Assembly (NCBI RefSeq): GCF_900109375.1
Contig: NZ_FOAB01000001.1
Span: 744,001-808,000, forward strand
Reading direction: 5' to 3'
Origin: Aquimarina amphilecti
GTDB taxonomy: Bacteria > Bacteroidota > Bacteroidia > Flavobacteriales > Flavobacteriaceae
DNA: 64,000 nucleotides
The translations under genes and the position numbers were made by a program. The notes beneath the pieces are model-generated. The model was not told the DNA's origin, searched no databases, and saw nothing but the letters and a program-made list of their open reading frames with translations. Of the stretch, positions 43,981-52,637 are shown one piece after another; position 1 is the first letter of the stretch; the number at the start of each line of letters is the position of its first letter.

Positions 43981-45354
43981 ATGAAAAAGGAACTGTTTAC
44001 CACACTTAGTATATACATCTGCAACTGGATAATAAGTTTAGTTCTTTTTGTTATAGTTGCAATGGTAACGGCCGGAGTTACATTTCTAGATTCTTTTAAA
44101 TATTTTGTAGAAGCATTAGATAGAACGAACTTCTTAATAGCGATTCATGTCTTATTTGTTATACTATATTTCCTTTTTTTAATTTTAAGATATTTTATAA
44201 GAATACGAAAAAAGAAAGGTTTCAAATTAATGATCAAACAACTATCATTAAGACTGTTTACTCCTGTTTTTTTGTTATTTGGGACTTATCAGTTTATTAT
44301 TATCAAAAATAGTTCTGAAAATTTTCAATATAATTGGATTCCTGCGGTAGAAAATAATAGTGGTGTTTCTAAAGATTTGTATCAAATTGATGGAAAACAT
44401 CGTGGTATGAGTGTTTTCGGTTGGAATCGTGATAAAGACAATGCTAATGCAATTAATGATTTAATCAAATCAAACATAGAATGGGTCGCCGTAATTCCAT
44501 TCTTAGATCAAGAGAATGAACAAACATTAACAATGAGAGTTCCAAAAGAGATTGGTCGATGGTCACGAAGAGATAGTTTGCATATTAAAACAATTAATGC
44601 GCTTAAAAAAAAGAACATTCATATCATGCTCAAACCACACCTTTGGCTGTCTTCTGGCTGGAGATCGAATATTACACATTCTAATGAATTAAACTGGAAT
44701 ATTTGGTTCGAATCATATCGTGCGAATATGATACATTATGCAAAAATTGCTGCATTAACTGAAGTAGAGCTATTTTGCATTGGAACGGAATTAAAAAGCT
44801 CTTTAAAAGCTCAACCCGATAAATGGAAATCATTAGTAAAAGAAATTAAAAATATTTATAAAGGAAAACTCACATATGCAGCAAATTGGGATGGAGAATA
44901 TGAATTAATTGATTTTTGGAATGAGATGGACTATATAGGGATTCAAGCTTATTTTCCACTAACTCAAAATCAAAACCCTGATATAACCACTGTTAAAAAA
45001 GGTTGGGAAACACACATCAACATGTTGAAACCACTATCAGAAAAACATAATAAACCCATCTTATTTACAGAAGTGGGGTACAAAAGTGAAGCTTCGGGAA
45101 CTATCAGGCCTTGGGAATGGGGATCTGCTTTAAGCATTTTATCCAAACAAAAATCTGACAAAACTCAACAAATAGCTTTTGAAGCTTTATATCAAGAATT
45201 ATGGAATGAAGAATGGTTTGCTGGAACATATATTTGGCAATGGAATATTCGTTCAAAGAAAGAAAATGCAGCTAAAGATTTAGATTTTTCTCCAAGATAT
45301 AAGGCTGCAGAAAATACAATAGCCAAATGGTACTCCACTAATAATTGTGATTAA
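43981..45354 (+). CDS. GH113-like TIM-barrel glycoside hydrolase, membrane anchored
   Basis: 457 residues from ATG 43981; the frame is open to 43885 without a plausible signal. Three membrane helices (about 12-33, 48-65, 90-108) precede a TIM barrel of GH113 type: FGWNRDKDNANAIND, PHLWLSSGWRS, FCIGTELKSSLKAQPDKWKSL (acid/base region), LTYAANWDGEYELIDFWNEMDYIGIQAYFPLT, PILFTEVGYKSEASGT (nucleophile region) and IWQWNI. The active site probably faces the periplasm. Known members cleave beta-mannans or bacterial polymers; substrate here unknown. It overlaps the convergent amidohydrolase gene by 4 bp. Confidence 0.85.
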   Translation: MKKELFTTLSIYICNWIISLVLFVIVAMVTAGVTFLDSFKYFVEALDRTNFLIAIHVLFVILYFLFLILRYFIRIRKKKGFKLMIKQLSLRLFTPVFLLFGTYQFIIIKNSSENFQYNWIPAVENNSGVSKDLYQIDGKHRGMSVFGWNRDKDNANAINDLIKSNIEWVAVIPFLDQENEQTLTMRVPKEIGRWSRRDSLHIKTINALKKKNIHIMLKPHLWLSSGWRSNITHSNELNWNIWFESYRANMIHYAKIAALTEVELFCIGTELKSSLKAQPDKWKSLVKEIKNIYKGKLTYAANWDGEYELIDFWNEMDYIGIQAYFPLTQNQNPDITTVKKGWETHINMLKPLSEKHNKPILFTEVGYKSEASGTIRPWEWGSALSILSKQKSDKTQQIAFEALYQELWNEEWFAGTYIWQWNIRSKKENAAKDLDFSPRYKAAENTIAKWYSTNNCD

Positions 45355-47102
45355 AACTTAGATAAAAAGACCGCTGGATTATCACGTGCAATACTATCAA
45401 ATTCTTCTACAGTAAGGTTACCCGTTGTGGTAGCCACCAAATTCTTTTCTGCAGAATGATTTCTAACCACATAGAAATCGGTCCCAAATAAAACTTTATC
45501 ACCTAATTTAGGATTATTAATAGTTTGCCTTAACAATGGAAAAATTTGATCATCATGCAGTATATAACTAATATCAGCATATACATTATCATGTTGCAAC
45601 ATCATACTACAAATGATAGAATACCAGTCAACATATTTCCAGCAATCTTGAAGCTTTCTCCAACTAAATTTTTGATTAGCGGTGTATAAAAAATCTATTC
45701 CAAAATCTGGTTCTTTTATTAATTCATTACTGTATCCATATCGATCTAGTTCTAAATACTTATTCCACTGATCTTCTCCACCAAAATGAGCAAAACAAAT
45801 TTTAAGATGAGATAAATTGTATTTCAATTCTGTATTTAAGTCAGTAAACCCAAATAAATCTCTTATATCCTGTCTACATTGGCTCACCAAAATTCTTAAT
45901 AATTCTTCTTTAAGTAACACTAAGTAATTCATCGGATGTGTGAAATTTAAAGAAAAATCCTTGTTTTTGCGTTGTGGCAATAGTAAAGGTTCATAAATTT
46001 CATTTTTAAGGTTTACAATCTCTTTAAAGATTGGATGCGACTCCCATTCCTTTTTCTTTGCTCCCCTATAAAAGATTGTTCCCTTAATGCAATGTGTCAT
46101 AATTGGAAGTTGATTATCTGCTGCATATTTCCAAAGGGGTAATAACTCCTCATCAAAAGGATAATAGCCCAATGCTGGATATATTTTAAACCCATCAAAT
46201 TTTTTACCCTCTATATATTCTTTGATAAAACAATTCTCTAATGTAACTGTACCATTATCAAAAGTGTATTTTAAATGATCCTTTTCGTCTTTTATTCTTC
46301 TTGGTTCGACAAATACAAATGGGAGAAAAGCATCTTTATTAGTACTATTTTCCTTTATATCAGCTAATTCTTGCATCTGATTTTGATAAGAGTTTTCTGG
46401 TTTTAGTTTACCAGCTCCCATATATTCCATATCCATTGGTAGAACAATAAATTTTGTTCCAGGCGGATATTGTTCTTTCATGGATGAAAAAATTTTACTT
46501 TGATTTTTATACAAAGTAAATCTCCCTAATAACAAATATCTTTCTAATAAATCTTTGGTCATTTTTCCTGGTAGAATAGCAAAAAACTTGATAGTCTTAC
46601 TTAGAACAAACCAAATGAAATTACGTCCACTCTTAAAATAACTAAATAGTATGAAAGAAAGAAGAGCTTGCAGATATACGTTTTTTATTGGAAACAACAG
46701 GTGATACTCTGTTAACCAAGTCTGGAGTTTAACAATATACCCTATTATTTCATTTTGTTCAGGATTAAAAACAAATGATAGCCATTTAAATATTATAAAA
46801 AACACATGAATAGTCAGTATCATTCCGATCAATGATAATACTCCTGAAAGCAATTTGTTTCTTCTTAATTTAATAGCTTTTAGTATCCTATTACGTCTTT
46901 TTTCTATATAAGGATCCTGATATTTTTTATTATTACTAGATATACTATTTTTAAATAGTTTAAGGATTAATGATGTATTTAATAAATAGCTAAATGGCCA
47001 AGGGACAAAAGTTTTAGCTAAATACGGAGGAACATGTTCTCCTCTAAAAATATGGGTGTGACAATTTATTACAGGTTTCTTAGTACAATCACTCATAATC
47101 AA
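45351..47102 (-). CDS. Amidohydrolase-superfamily protein with inserted membrane helices
   Basis: 583 residues. The metal-dependent TIM barrel begins at the N-terminus with NCHTHIF (His15 and His17 as metal ligands), continues with IMTHCIKG, HFGGEDQWNKY and ends with FGTDFYVV (catalytic Asp), so a full set of ligands is visible. Between residues about 75 and 175 there are two strong hydrophobic helices, an unusual insertion that would bind the enzyme to the membrane. Last gene of the caspase/MBL operon: it starts 34 bp after the MBL-hydrolase stop. Substrate unknown. Confidence 0.85.
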   Translation of the reverse strand: MIMSDCTKKPVINCHTHIFRGEHVPPYLAKTFVPWPFSYLLNTSLILKLFKNSISSNNKKYQDPYIEKRRNRILKAIKLRRNKLLSGVLSLIGMILTIHVFFIIFKWLSFVFNPEQNEIIGYIVKLQTWLTEYHLLFPIKNVYLQALLSFILFSYFKSGRNFIWFVLSKTIKFFAILPGKMTKDLLERYLLLGRFTLYKNQSKIFSSMKEQYPPGTKFIVLPMDMEYMGAGKLKPENSYQNQMQELADIKENSTNKDAFLPFVFVEPRRIKDEKDHLKYTFDNGTVTLENCFIKEYIEGKKFDGFKIYPALGYYPFDEELLPLWKYAADNQLPIMTHCIKGTIFYRGAKKKEWESHPIFKEIVNLKNEIYEPLLLPQRKNKDFSLNFTHPMNYLVLLKEELLRILVSQCRQDIRDLFGFTDLNTELKYNLSHLKICFAHFGGEDQWNKYLELDRYGYSNELIKEPDFGIDFLYTANQKFSWRKLQDCWKYVDWYSIICSMMLQHDNVYADISYILHDDQIFPLLRQTINNPKLGDKVLFGTDFYVVRNHSAEKNLVATTTGNLTVEEFDSIARDNPAVFLSKF

Positions 47103-47136
47103 TTGATTTAAAAAGTGTTATTTTTTGTGGTTTATA

Positions 47137-48216
47137 TTACAGATCAATCGCTACAATATCATCTTCTGGGGTAGGAAATATTGTAGTGTAATTATATTTG
47201 TTTTTCAAGTAATTCTCATCCCAAATCTCGTTTATTTTAGATTTATAATTAAATATTAGTCGAGTGTTTTCTCCAGAAGATTTTAATATCCTGGCAATAG
47301 TTACCTTTTTTGGATGTTTATAAATTCTACCATTGGTAGAGATCACAAAATTCTTACAGTTTACTTTATCTAATAATTCTGAACTTGTGTTATGAGAACT
47401 GGCATGATGTGATATTTTAAATAATTCTAAATCAATTTTCTCTTCCGAAGCAATTTTATTTAGTGCCTCTAGTAACTGACTCGGAAATGCGTCTCCGCAA
47501 AACAATACTTTCTTTCCTTCATATTCAGCTAAAAAGGCAATACTACTTCCGTTCCCAGCTGAAGTATCTTCTTCAAAGTCTTCTTTTACCAATTCATCTA
47601 CATCCGGAAACCCTTCTCCAAAACTTTCAATAGCATCTTCTGTGACATCTTCATCGTTAACTTCTAACCCAAATCCTGGATCTAAATTGGCTGCTTTTAC
47701 TTCCTCTTCCCATTTATCTTTTAATTCTGACAAATGCTTCGGTGCAGGAGATAGAATAGTTAATTTCATTCCTCCTGGAAGTGTTATTTTGGGCAACTCT
47801 TCTTGATCAACTACAATAGTATTTCCATTAAAATCACCATTCCAAGACAGATTATGTTTTAATATCATTGCAGAAAGGCGTTCCGCTTGGACAGCCCCAA
47901 AATGTTCTATTACATCTTGAGTGTTAGTATTTATATGGCTCCATCCATTAAACCAAAAATCACGTATGCGAAAAGGTAATTGATCCTCTTCTAATAATCT
48001 AAGAACACCTTCTATATGATCTCGATCTATATGTGTAACCACCAATAATTCCAGTTTTTTTTGATCTTCTGGAAGTTCATTGACTAGTTTTTTAATACTA
48101 TGTCTTGTGCCGCCAGTACCGCCATCAATGAGAATTCGACTAGGATTATCTTCAGAACCATAGGTTATCCAGATACAATCCCCGAATCTCGCCGGCAAAA
48201 ATTTTATATTAAACAT
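47137..48216 (-). CDS. ComEC-type metallo-beta-lactamase-fold hydrolase
   Basis: 359 residues from ATG 48216, chosen because it starts at the MBL domain and sits 4 bp after the upstream stop. MBL motifs: LIDGGTGG, THIDRDHIEG (61-70, the HxDxDH type of ComEC/Rec2), FCGDAFP and KISHHASSHNTSS, with NFVISTNGRIYKHP near the end. An acidic insertion of about 60 residues (roughly 145-210) breaks the fold. ComEC-type MBL proteins are predicted phosphodiesterases or nucleases. It lies between the multidomain gene and the amidohydrolase in the caspase operon, so it is a likely effector or regulator there (inference). Confidence 0.88.
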   Translation of the reverse strand: MFNIKFLPARFGDCIWITYGSEDNPSRILIDGGTGGTRHSIKKLVNELPEDQKKLELLVVTHIDRDHIEGVLRLLEEDQLPFRIRDFWFNGWSHINTNTQDVIEHFGAVQAERLSAMILKHNLSWNGDFNGNTIVVDQEELPKITLPGGMKLTILSPAPKHLSELKDKWEEEVKAANLDPGFGLEVNDEDVTEDAIESFGEGFPDVDELVKEDFEEDTSAGNGSSIAFLAEYEGKKVLFCGDAFPSQLLEALNKIASEEKIDLELFKISHHASSHNTSSELLDKVNCKNFVISTNGRIYKHPKKVTIARILKSSGENTRLIFNYKSKINEIWDENYLKNKYNYTTIFPTPEDDIVAIDL

Positions 48217-48220
48217 CGTT

Positions 48221-49711
48221 TTAAAGTTTTCTTTTTCGTTTTCCCATCCTATACATTCTGATCTCATCATCAAAATCCTTTTTAGGGAATTTAATATGTA
48301 TACTACCCATTTTTTTTCGTACTTCAGAATTATTTCCTTTTAAGCCAAGTTCCTTTGCTGCCTTATAAACGGAATTAAATTTTATTCCATCATTGGATAC
48401 GATCTGACCATCCGATTCTATTGATAACTTCTGAGAAATTGTATCCTCAGTGAATATTTCAAGATTATCATGTACTGGATCAAAATCAGTATCCTGTAAC
48501 AACTCATTTAACGGAACATCGTATATATATGCTATATATGACGTGTCTTTCGGTGTTCCTTTTTTTATTTTTTTAAGAGGGCTTTGTGGATCTAATCCAT
48601 TAAAAGTAGTTGTAGTAGTTGTCCAATCTGCGGCTTCTGCATATTCATCTATTATTTCCAGTGCTTTTTCTATTTCAGGATCAAAATCTCCTTTACCTGA
48701 TAGCATCTTTAAACCTTCCCACAACAATCTTAATCCTTCTGTATATAATGGTATTCCCCTTTTTGTAGCTTCTAAAAACCGAAATCTAATTTCATCCATA
48801 TTCATAACTCCATTCTTCCTGCCTTCTTTAATAAGTTGCCAAGCCCAAATAATAGAACCATCGGACATCCAAGGCATCCAATTCGCTAAATTCTCCGCCC
48901 AATTATGTAATCGATCTAATTCTTCTGTTTTTAACAAATAATATCCGCCTATAGCAGCAGCAGCAGGATCTGTCATTTTTCCATAAAGTAAATCTTGCGC
49001 AGAAGATAATTTAAGACCCGAACTTTCATAAAGATCTTGGGCTTTAGATCTGGAATCTTGACTAAGTAAAGTCAAAATAGTCTCTGCATGCCAGTTATCA
49101 GTGGTAACGGTGACTTCTAAAGGGTGAACAATACCCTCAGGACCTTCATTTGGTCTTATAAGACACATCAAATGACTATTTGGTGGTAATGCAATTAATC
49201 GCCAAGGAATTTTAGGACCTCCTACTTGCAAAAATTGTTGGTTACGTTCCACATCTAATTCATAACTTACTCCTTCTTCATTCCAAGAACTAGATTCTTG
49301 TATTGGAATATCAACTACATTCCAATTTTCATTATCTTTTTTCCATAATCGAATCCAAGCTCCTAAATAAATGTTATCAACTAAGTCTTTTTCTTCATCA
49401 CTATGTATCGATAAATTCTTAGATAAATAAGCCCATTCCTGAGTCTCACTGGGGCTTAAGCCAGATAGATCAAATTTGACAATTCCAGTAGTATCAGGCC
49501 CTACCATCACAGCTTTTTCCATTTTCTTACCGGAAGCCAGTGTTAATATTACTCCGTAAACCCCTGAAACAACATCAAGAGTTGTAGAACTATCATAACT
49601 CATCCAAAAGGAATGAAGTTCCTCTAATTTTGAATTCAAAACAGTAATTTTCTTAGGAATACGAGAAGAATCATATCCGTGTGTTATTATATGTATAGAT
49701 AGATTACTCAT
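48221..49711 (-). CDS. Uncharacterised multidomain protein of the caspase operon
   Basis: 496 residues, no signal or membrane helix. N-terminal beta-sandwich-like segment (about 1-90, SGVYGVILTLASGKKM), a second beta-rich region (100-215), then a helical domain with DPAAAAIGGYYLL (248-260), LHNWAENLANWMPWMSDGSIIWAWQLI (268-294) and GLRLLWEGLKML (326-337), a six-Thr stretch (364-369), and a C-terminal region whose NSVYKAAKELGLKGNNSEVRKKM (446-468) resembles a NUMOD-type DNA-binding HTH. The basic tail is KRKRKL. It overlaps the caspase gene by 8 bp, so it is likely its adaptor or target. Family not recognised. Confidence 0.8.
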   Translation of the reverse strand: MSNLSIHIITHGYDSSRIPKKITVLNSKLEELHSFWMSYDSSTTLDVVSGVYGVILTLASGKKMEKAVMVGPDTTGIVKFDLSGLSPSETQEWAYLSKNLSIHSDEEKDLVDNIYLGAWIRLWKKDNENWNVVDIPIQESSSWNEEGVSYELDVERNQQFLQVGGPKIPWRLIALPPNSHLMCLIRPNEGPEGIVHPLEVTVTTDNWHAETILTLLSQDSRSKAQDLYESSGLKLSSAQDLLYGKMTDPAAAAIGGYYLLKTEELDRLHNWAENLANWMPWMSDGSIIWAWQLIKEGRKNGVMNMDEIRFRFLEATKRGIPLYTEGLRLLWEGLKMLSGKGDFDPEIEKALEIIDEYAEAADWTTTTTTFNGLDPQSPLKKIKKGTPKDTSYIAYIYDVPLNELLQDTDFDPVHDNLEIFTEDTISQKLSIESDGQIVSNDGIKFNSVYKAAKELGLKGNNSEVRKKMGSIHIKFPKKDFDDEIRMYRMGKRKRKL

Positions 49712-50855
49712 TTCGCGAACAATTTATTTTTTCGTTAGCTATTGCCCTAACTAAGGCATATGTTTCTCCATTACTAAACTCCTCACTTTGTGATTCGGTC
49801 TGTAGCTTATAAATCCCTGCAGTCATATCCAATTTCCAAAAATCAGATTTAGGCTCTTCCGTAAATTCAGTACCTCCTTCTAAAGCAGTGCAAATTAGCT
49901 TGGACACATTAGTTGCTTCAGCCGGATCGCAAGCTACGGACAAATGTGCTGGAGGTGCTTTTCTGAAAGTAATTAAACTAGAAGGTTCACTAGCCGAATA
50001 AATACATCGTTGCTTATACCCCTCTGTAGATTTAATAGTTCTAAGAATATTATGGATCTGTGTAGCTATATCGCCGGTATTAACAACCCACTCTGCTCCT
50101 CTTTTATCCGCAGCATACCCTTGTAAAGCTTTTATAATAGACTGTGTAAAAAAGGAAGGTTTCTTCTTTGGACCATATGCCGCTTCATTATGCGCAGCAG
50201 CTTTCATTGTTAAATCATGTTTGCAATCTGGTGTTGTTAATAATGGAACATCTAAAGGTATATCAGGTAAATCCCTTTGGAGCATTTGTGAATTAATTTT
50301 TCTACAAGAATCTATAAAAAAGCATTGTGTAGATGCGTTACAAGAATGAAAAGCACTTCTTGTTTTATTAAAACTAAAACTTCCCATTAACCAAGGATTA
50401 TTAATATTAGCTCCAAAATCTTCAGCTAATAAATAATGATCTTTTTTTTCTACACCATGACCACTAAAAAAGAATATAGCTACGTTATCTTTATTATCAT
50501 CACAACGCTGTTTCCAATCATTATACGCGCGAGAAATATTGGCGAAATTGGCTGCTTCGAACTGTTCTCCACTATTTCCAGGACTAGGATCATCAGGAGA
50601 GGGAGAAATCAATAATTCAATACTCCCCAAAGGTTTTACAAAATCTTTTTGAACATCACTTTCTATCTCTAACAAGTGATCACGAAAGGCTAATGCAGAT
50701 TTAGGAGGTGACGATAACTGCCTTAAAAGACCGATGTTCTCATAATTCTGCTCCTTTTCTTCAATTCCACCGGATAAGTAGCGATATCCTCCCACACCGA
50801 TGATAATTACATGAGTTTGTGGTCCTTCATTTATTTGGTTATAAATCAATGCCAT
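49704..50855 (-). CDS. Caspase-like (C14) peptidase
   Basis: 383 residues from the ATG at 50855, after which the protease fold begins (THVIIIGVGGY). The catalytic dyad is complete: His133 in FFFSGHGVEKKD and Cys184 in FFIDSCRK; YLLAEDFG and the SFNKT loop fit the p20-type fold. The last 80 residues form a beta-sandwich-like tail (MTAGIYKLQTES). Cytoplasmic, no signal. It heads the operon with a multidomain protein, an MBL hydrolase and an amidohydrolase. Bacterial caspases usually act as effectors or regulators in conflict or cell-death systems; that is the natural but unproven role here. An in-frame start at 50918 exists without protease logic. Confidence 0.92.
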   Translation of the reverse strand: MALIYNQINEGPQTHVIIIGVGGYRYLSGGIEEKEQNYENIGLLRQLSSPPKSALAFRDHLLEIESDVQKDFVKPLGSIELLISPSPDDPSPGNSGEQFEAANFANISRAYNDWKQRCDDNKDNVAIFFFSGHGVEKKDHYLLAEDFGANINNPWLMGSFSFNKTRSAFHSCNASTQCFFIDSCRKINSQMLQRDLPDIPLDVPLLTTPDCKHDLTMKAAAHNEAAYGPKKKPSFFTQSIIKALQGYAADKRGAEWVVNTGDIATQIHNILRTIKSTEGYKQRCIYSASEPSSLITFRKAPPAHLSVACDPAEATNVSKLICTALEGGTEFTEEPKSDFWKLDMTAGIYKLQTESQSEEFSNGETYALVRAIANEKINCSRNE

Positions 50856-50970
50856 AAGATACTTTTGGTTTATCAGCAAAATTGCTTGCGCCAGAAATAG
50901 AAAAAGATTCAATTTCATTTAATTGCAAATCTGCAGGTGTAATTTCTATAATTCTGAATACACAAAACAT
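50839..50970 (-). CDS. Possible 43-aa peptide upstream of the caspase gene
   Basis: An ATG at 50968-50970 opens a 43-codon frame ending 17 bp inside the caspase gene. The peptide (MFCVFRIIEITPADLQLNEI... ending SYGIDL) has a natural-looking composition, no hydrophobic segment and no family match. Overlap with the next start suggests coupling. However, a possible -7 element (TATGTTTTG) overlaps its ATG, so it may instead be leader RNA. Low certainty. Confidence 0.35.
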   Translation of the reverse strand: MFCVFRIIEITPADLQLNEIESFSISGASNFADKPKVSYGIDL

Positions 50971-51275
50971 ACCCAGTATATGGTATATTATTTCAACATA
51001 CGTAATACTGTACGAACTAAAAATTATTAAAATGTAAAACACTTTAATAGTAATAATAAAAAATGGGGGAATATATCTATAATTGAGGAGGTATAATTTA
51101 ACAAGAAATATTCATTTAAAAAATAAAAAACTAATTTTTTGCACTAATTAACGCTATATATAAAATAAATAACATTAATTATTCTTAAAAAAAAGCAACT
51201 TTATGGTTGCTTTTCAATAATATATATTTAAATTAGCAACCATAAAGTTGCGTTAATTAATTTAAACCACACAAA
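50971..51275. other. Divergent region between caspase operon and SRPBCC/ArsR operon
   Basis: 305 bp. It should contain the promoters of both operons. Recognised: a TATG/TTTTG-like -7 at the left edge for the caspase operon, and the paired 16-bp inverted repeat at 51195-51251 for the ArsR operon. No gene was seen. Confidence 0.5.
51195..51251. promoter_or_regulatory. Paired inverted-repeat operator of the ArsR/SRPBCC operon
   Basis: GCAACTTTATGGTTGC (51195-51210) and its exact reverse complement GCAACCATAAAGTTGC (51236-51251) lie 25 bp apart. Each unit is itself a GCAAC-N6-GTTGC palindrome, and the left one extends to AAAAGCAAC/GTTGCTTTT. This fits binding of two ArsR dimers or a loop. Alternatively the left hairpin could terminate a minus-strand transcript. 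Confidence 0.6.
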
Positions 51276-51704
51276 ATGAAAGATTTAATTACCAAAGAAC
51301 AAGTTTTTAGTCATCCAATTGATACAATATGGAATGCTATATCCACTGCAGAAGAAATATCTAATTGGTTTCTTCCTGCAGATTTTAAAGCAGAAGTTGG
51401 TTATAACTACACTTTTAACTCTCCGGATAAAGAAAATTGTAAACCCATCGTAGGTATTATCAAACAAGCAACTCCATATACCCTCATATACTCTTGGAAG
51501 ATAGCAGGCACTGATGTCGAAACAACCGTAAAATGGACACTAGAAAAAATAGAAAATGGGACCAAACTTCTTTTAGAGCATTCTGGTATTTCTAATTATA
51601 CTGGAGAAACCATTATAGAAATGTTCAATAGTTTTGATGGTGGATGGGATAATTGTATTAAAGGTCTATCAGAATATTTAACTACGGCTACATATGCAGG
51701 ATAA
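51276..51704 (+). CDS. SRPBCC/AHSA1-family protein
   Basis: 142 residues with the AHSA1-like START-fold pattern: EQVFSHPIDTIWNAISTAEEISNWFLPADFKAEVGY, YTLIYSWKIAG, VKWTLEKIENGTKLLLEHSG and a C-terminal helix with FDGGWDNCIKGLSEYL. The family binds hydrophobic small molecules or acts with chaperones. It overlaps the ArsR gene by 11 bp, and the two are expected to respond to one ligand and share the operator at 51195. Confidence 0.9.
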   Translation: MKDLITKEQVFSHPIDTIWNAISTAEEISNWFLPADFKAEVGYNYTFNSPDKENCKPIVGIIKQATPYTLIYSWKIAGTDVETTVKWTLEKIENGTKLLLEHSGISNYTGETIIEMFNSFDGGWDNCIKGLSEYLTTATYAG

Positions 51705-52017
51705 AATAACAAAGATTTTAAAGGCTATTTCTGATCCAACCAGACGCGAAATATTCCATGCTTTAGTCATCGCTGCTACTGCCCTTCCAATTACCGAGAT
51801 ATCTAGTCAATTCGAAATGAGCCGTCAAGGTGTCACCAAACATCTCAAAACACTTGAAACTGCGGGCCTAATAGAAATTAATGCTATAGGAAGAGAACGA
51901 TTTTGCAAAGCGGATACACAACCTTTAAAGGAAATCAATAAATGGTTAAAATTCTATGAACAATTCTGGGATAATGCTCTTGGAAACTTAGGAGATTACC
52001 TTGATCAAAAATCTTAA
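51694..52017 (+). CDS. ArsR-family winged-helix repressor
   Basis: 107 residues with the ArsR wHTH: LKAISDPTRREIFHAL, LPITEISSQFEMSRQGVTKHLKTLETAGLI and the wing. It lacks the CxCxxC motif used for arsenic or metal sensing, so it more likely senses another signal. It is translationally coupled to the SRPBCC gene by 11 bp and probably represses the operon at the paired palindrome. Confidence 0.93.
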   Translation: MQDKITKILKAISDPTRREIFHALVIAATALPITEISSQFEMSRQGVTKHLKTLETAGLIEINAIGRERFCKADTQPLKEINKWLKFYEQFWDNALGNLGDYLDQKS

Positions 52018-52050
52018 TAAATTATTTGATGAACCGATCATTAAAACCAA

Positions 52051-52473
52051 CTAATTGATACTAACAGTATCGTATATCTGTACCTTATTCCATAAAGAAG
52101 AGGCTTCTTTAATAAATAACAAATGTGCTTCTTCTTTTTGGTATAAGTCTTGTTCTTCTTTTGAAGAAAAAGTAACAATTATGGAATATGTATATGAATT
52201 ATCTACTACTTCACGATCTGTTCCCGCAGGAGCACCAATAAAATTAGTTTTCGCATACTTGGATGTACTAAGAAACTTATTCAGAGATTCTTCAAAAAGC
52301 TTTCTTTCGTCAGGATTATCAGGATTATTAAGCCATATGTATACAGAATGAACAAAATTCTTATCAAACATAGGCTCTTTCTTATTGCAAGATGACAACA
52401 TGAAAATCAATACAATAATCGTTAAGAATAATACAGTTTTAAATATATTATTAAGGTTTTTTAGAATACTCAT
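52051..52473 (-). CDS. Dabb-type (stress responsive A/B barrel) lipoprotein
   Basis: 140 residues with lipobox LSSCNKK (Cys29) and a Dabb-like alpha/beta barrel: FVHSVYIWLNNPDNPDERKLFEESLNKFL, TYSIIVTFSSKEEQDLYQKEEAHLLFIKEASSLWNKVQIYDTV. Dabb proteins are usually cytoplasmic, and here the domain is exported. Role unknown. It lies 33 bp after the convergent ArsR gene without a strong terminator between. Confidence 0.8.
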   Translation of the reverse strand: MSILKNLNNIFKTVLFLTIIVLIFMLSSCNKKEPMFDKNFVHSVYIWLNNPDNPDERKLFEESLNKFLSTSKYAKTNFIGAPAGTDREVVDNSYTYSIIVTFSSKEEQDLYQKEEAHLLFIKEASSLWNKVQIYDTVSIN

Positions 52474-52637
52474 TGTAGATATAATTGGTTACTTTCTAAA
52501 AATACAAAAACATATTATCTTTTGGGTAATTCTCATAAATCAGAAAACTTTTGATTTATGAAAACCAAATGAAATTTGTGTTTTATTAGCTTTCTACATA
52601 CATTGTTAAAACAAAACAACTTAAAAATCAATTAATT

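Noticed and set aside
48450..48941. Long plus-strand frame (163 codons) opposite the multidomain gene
   Set aside because: It is antisense to the 496-aa gene, whose frame is continuous, in operon context and of natural composition. The plus frame is Ser/Asn-rich shadow sequence.
50856..51042. In-frame N-terminal extension of the caspase to 50918
   Set aside because: The additional residues are a hydrophobic stretch inconsistent with a cytoplasmic caspase, and the fold begins after the ATG at 50855.
51195..51251. Mobile-element terminal repeats
   Set aside because: The inverted units are only 25 bp apart, with no transposase or target duplication; an operator explains them better.
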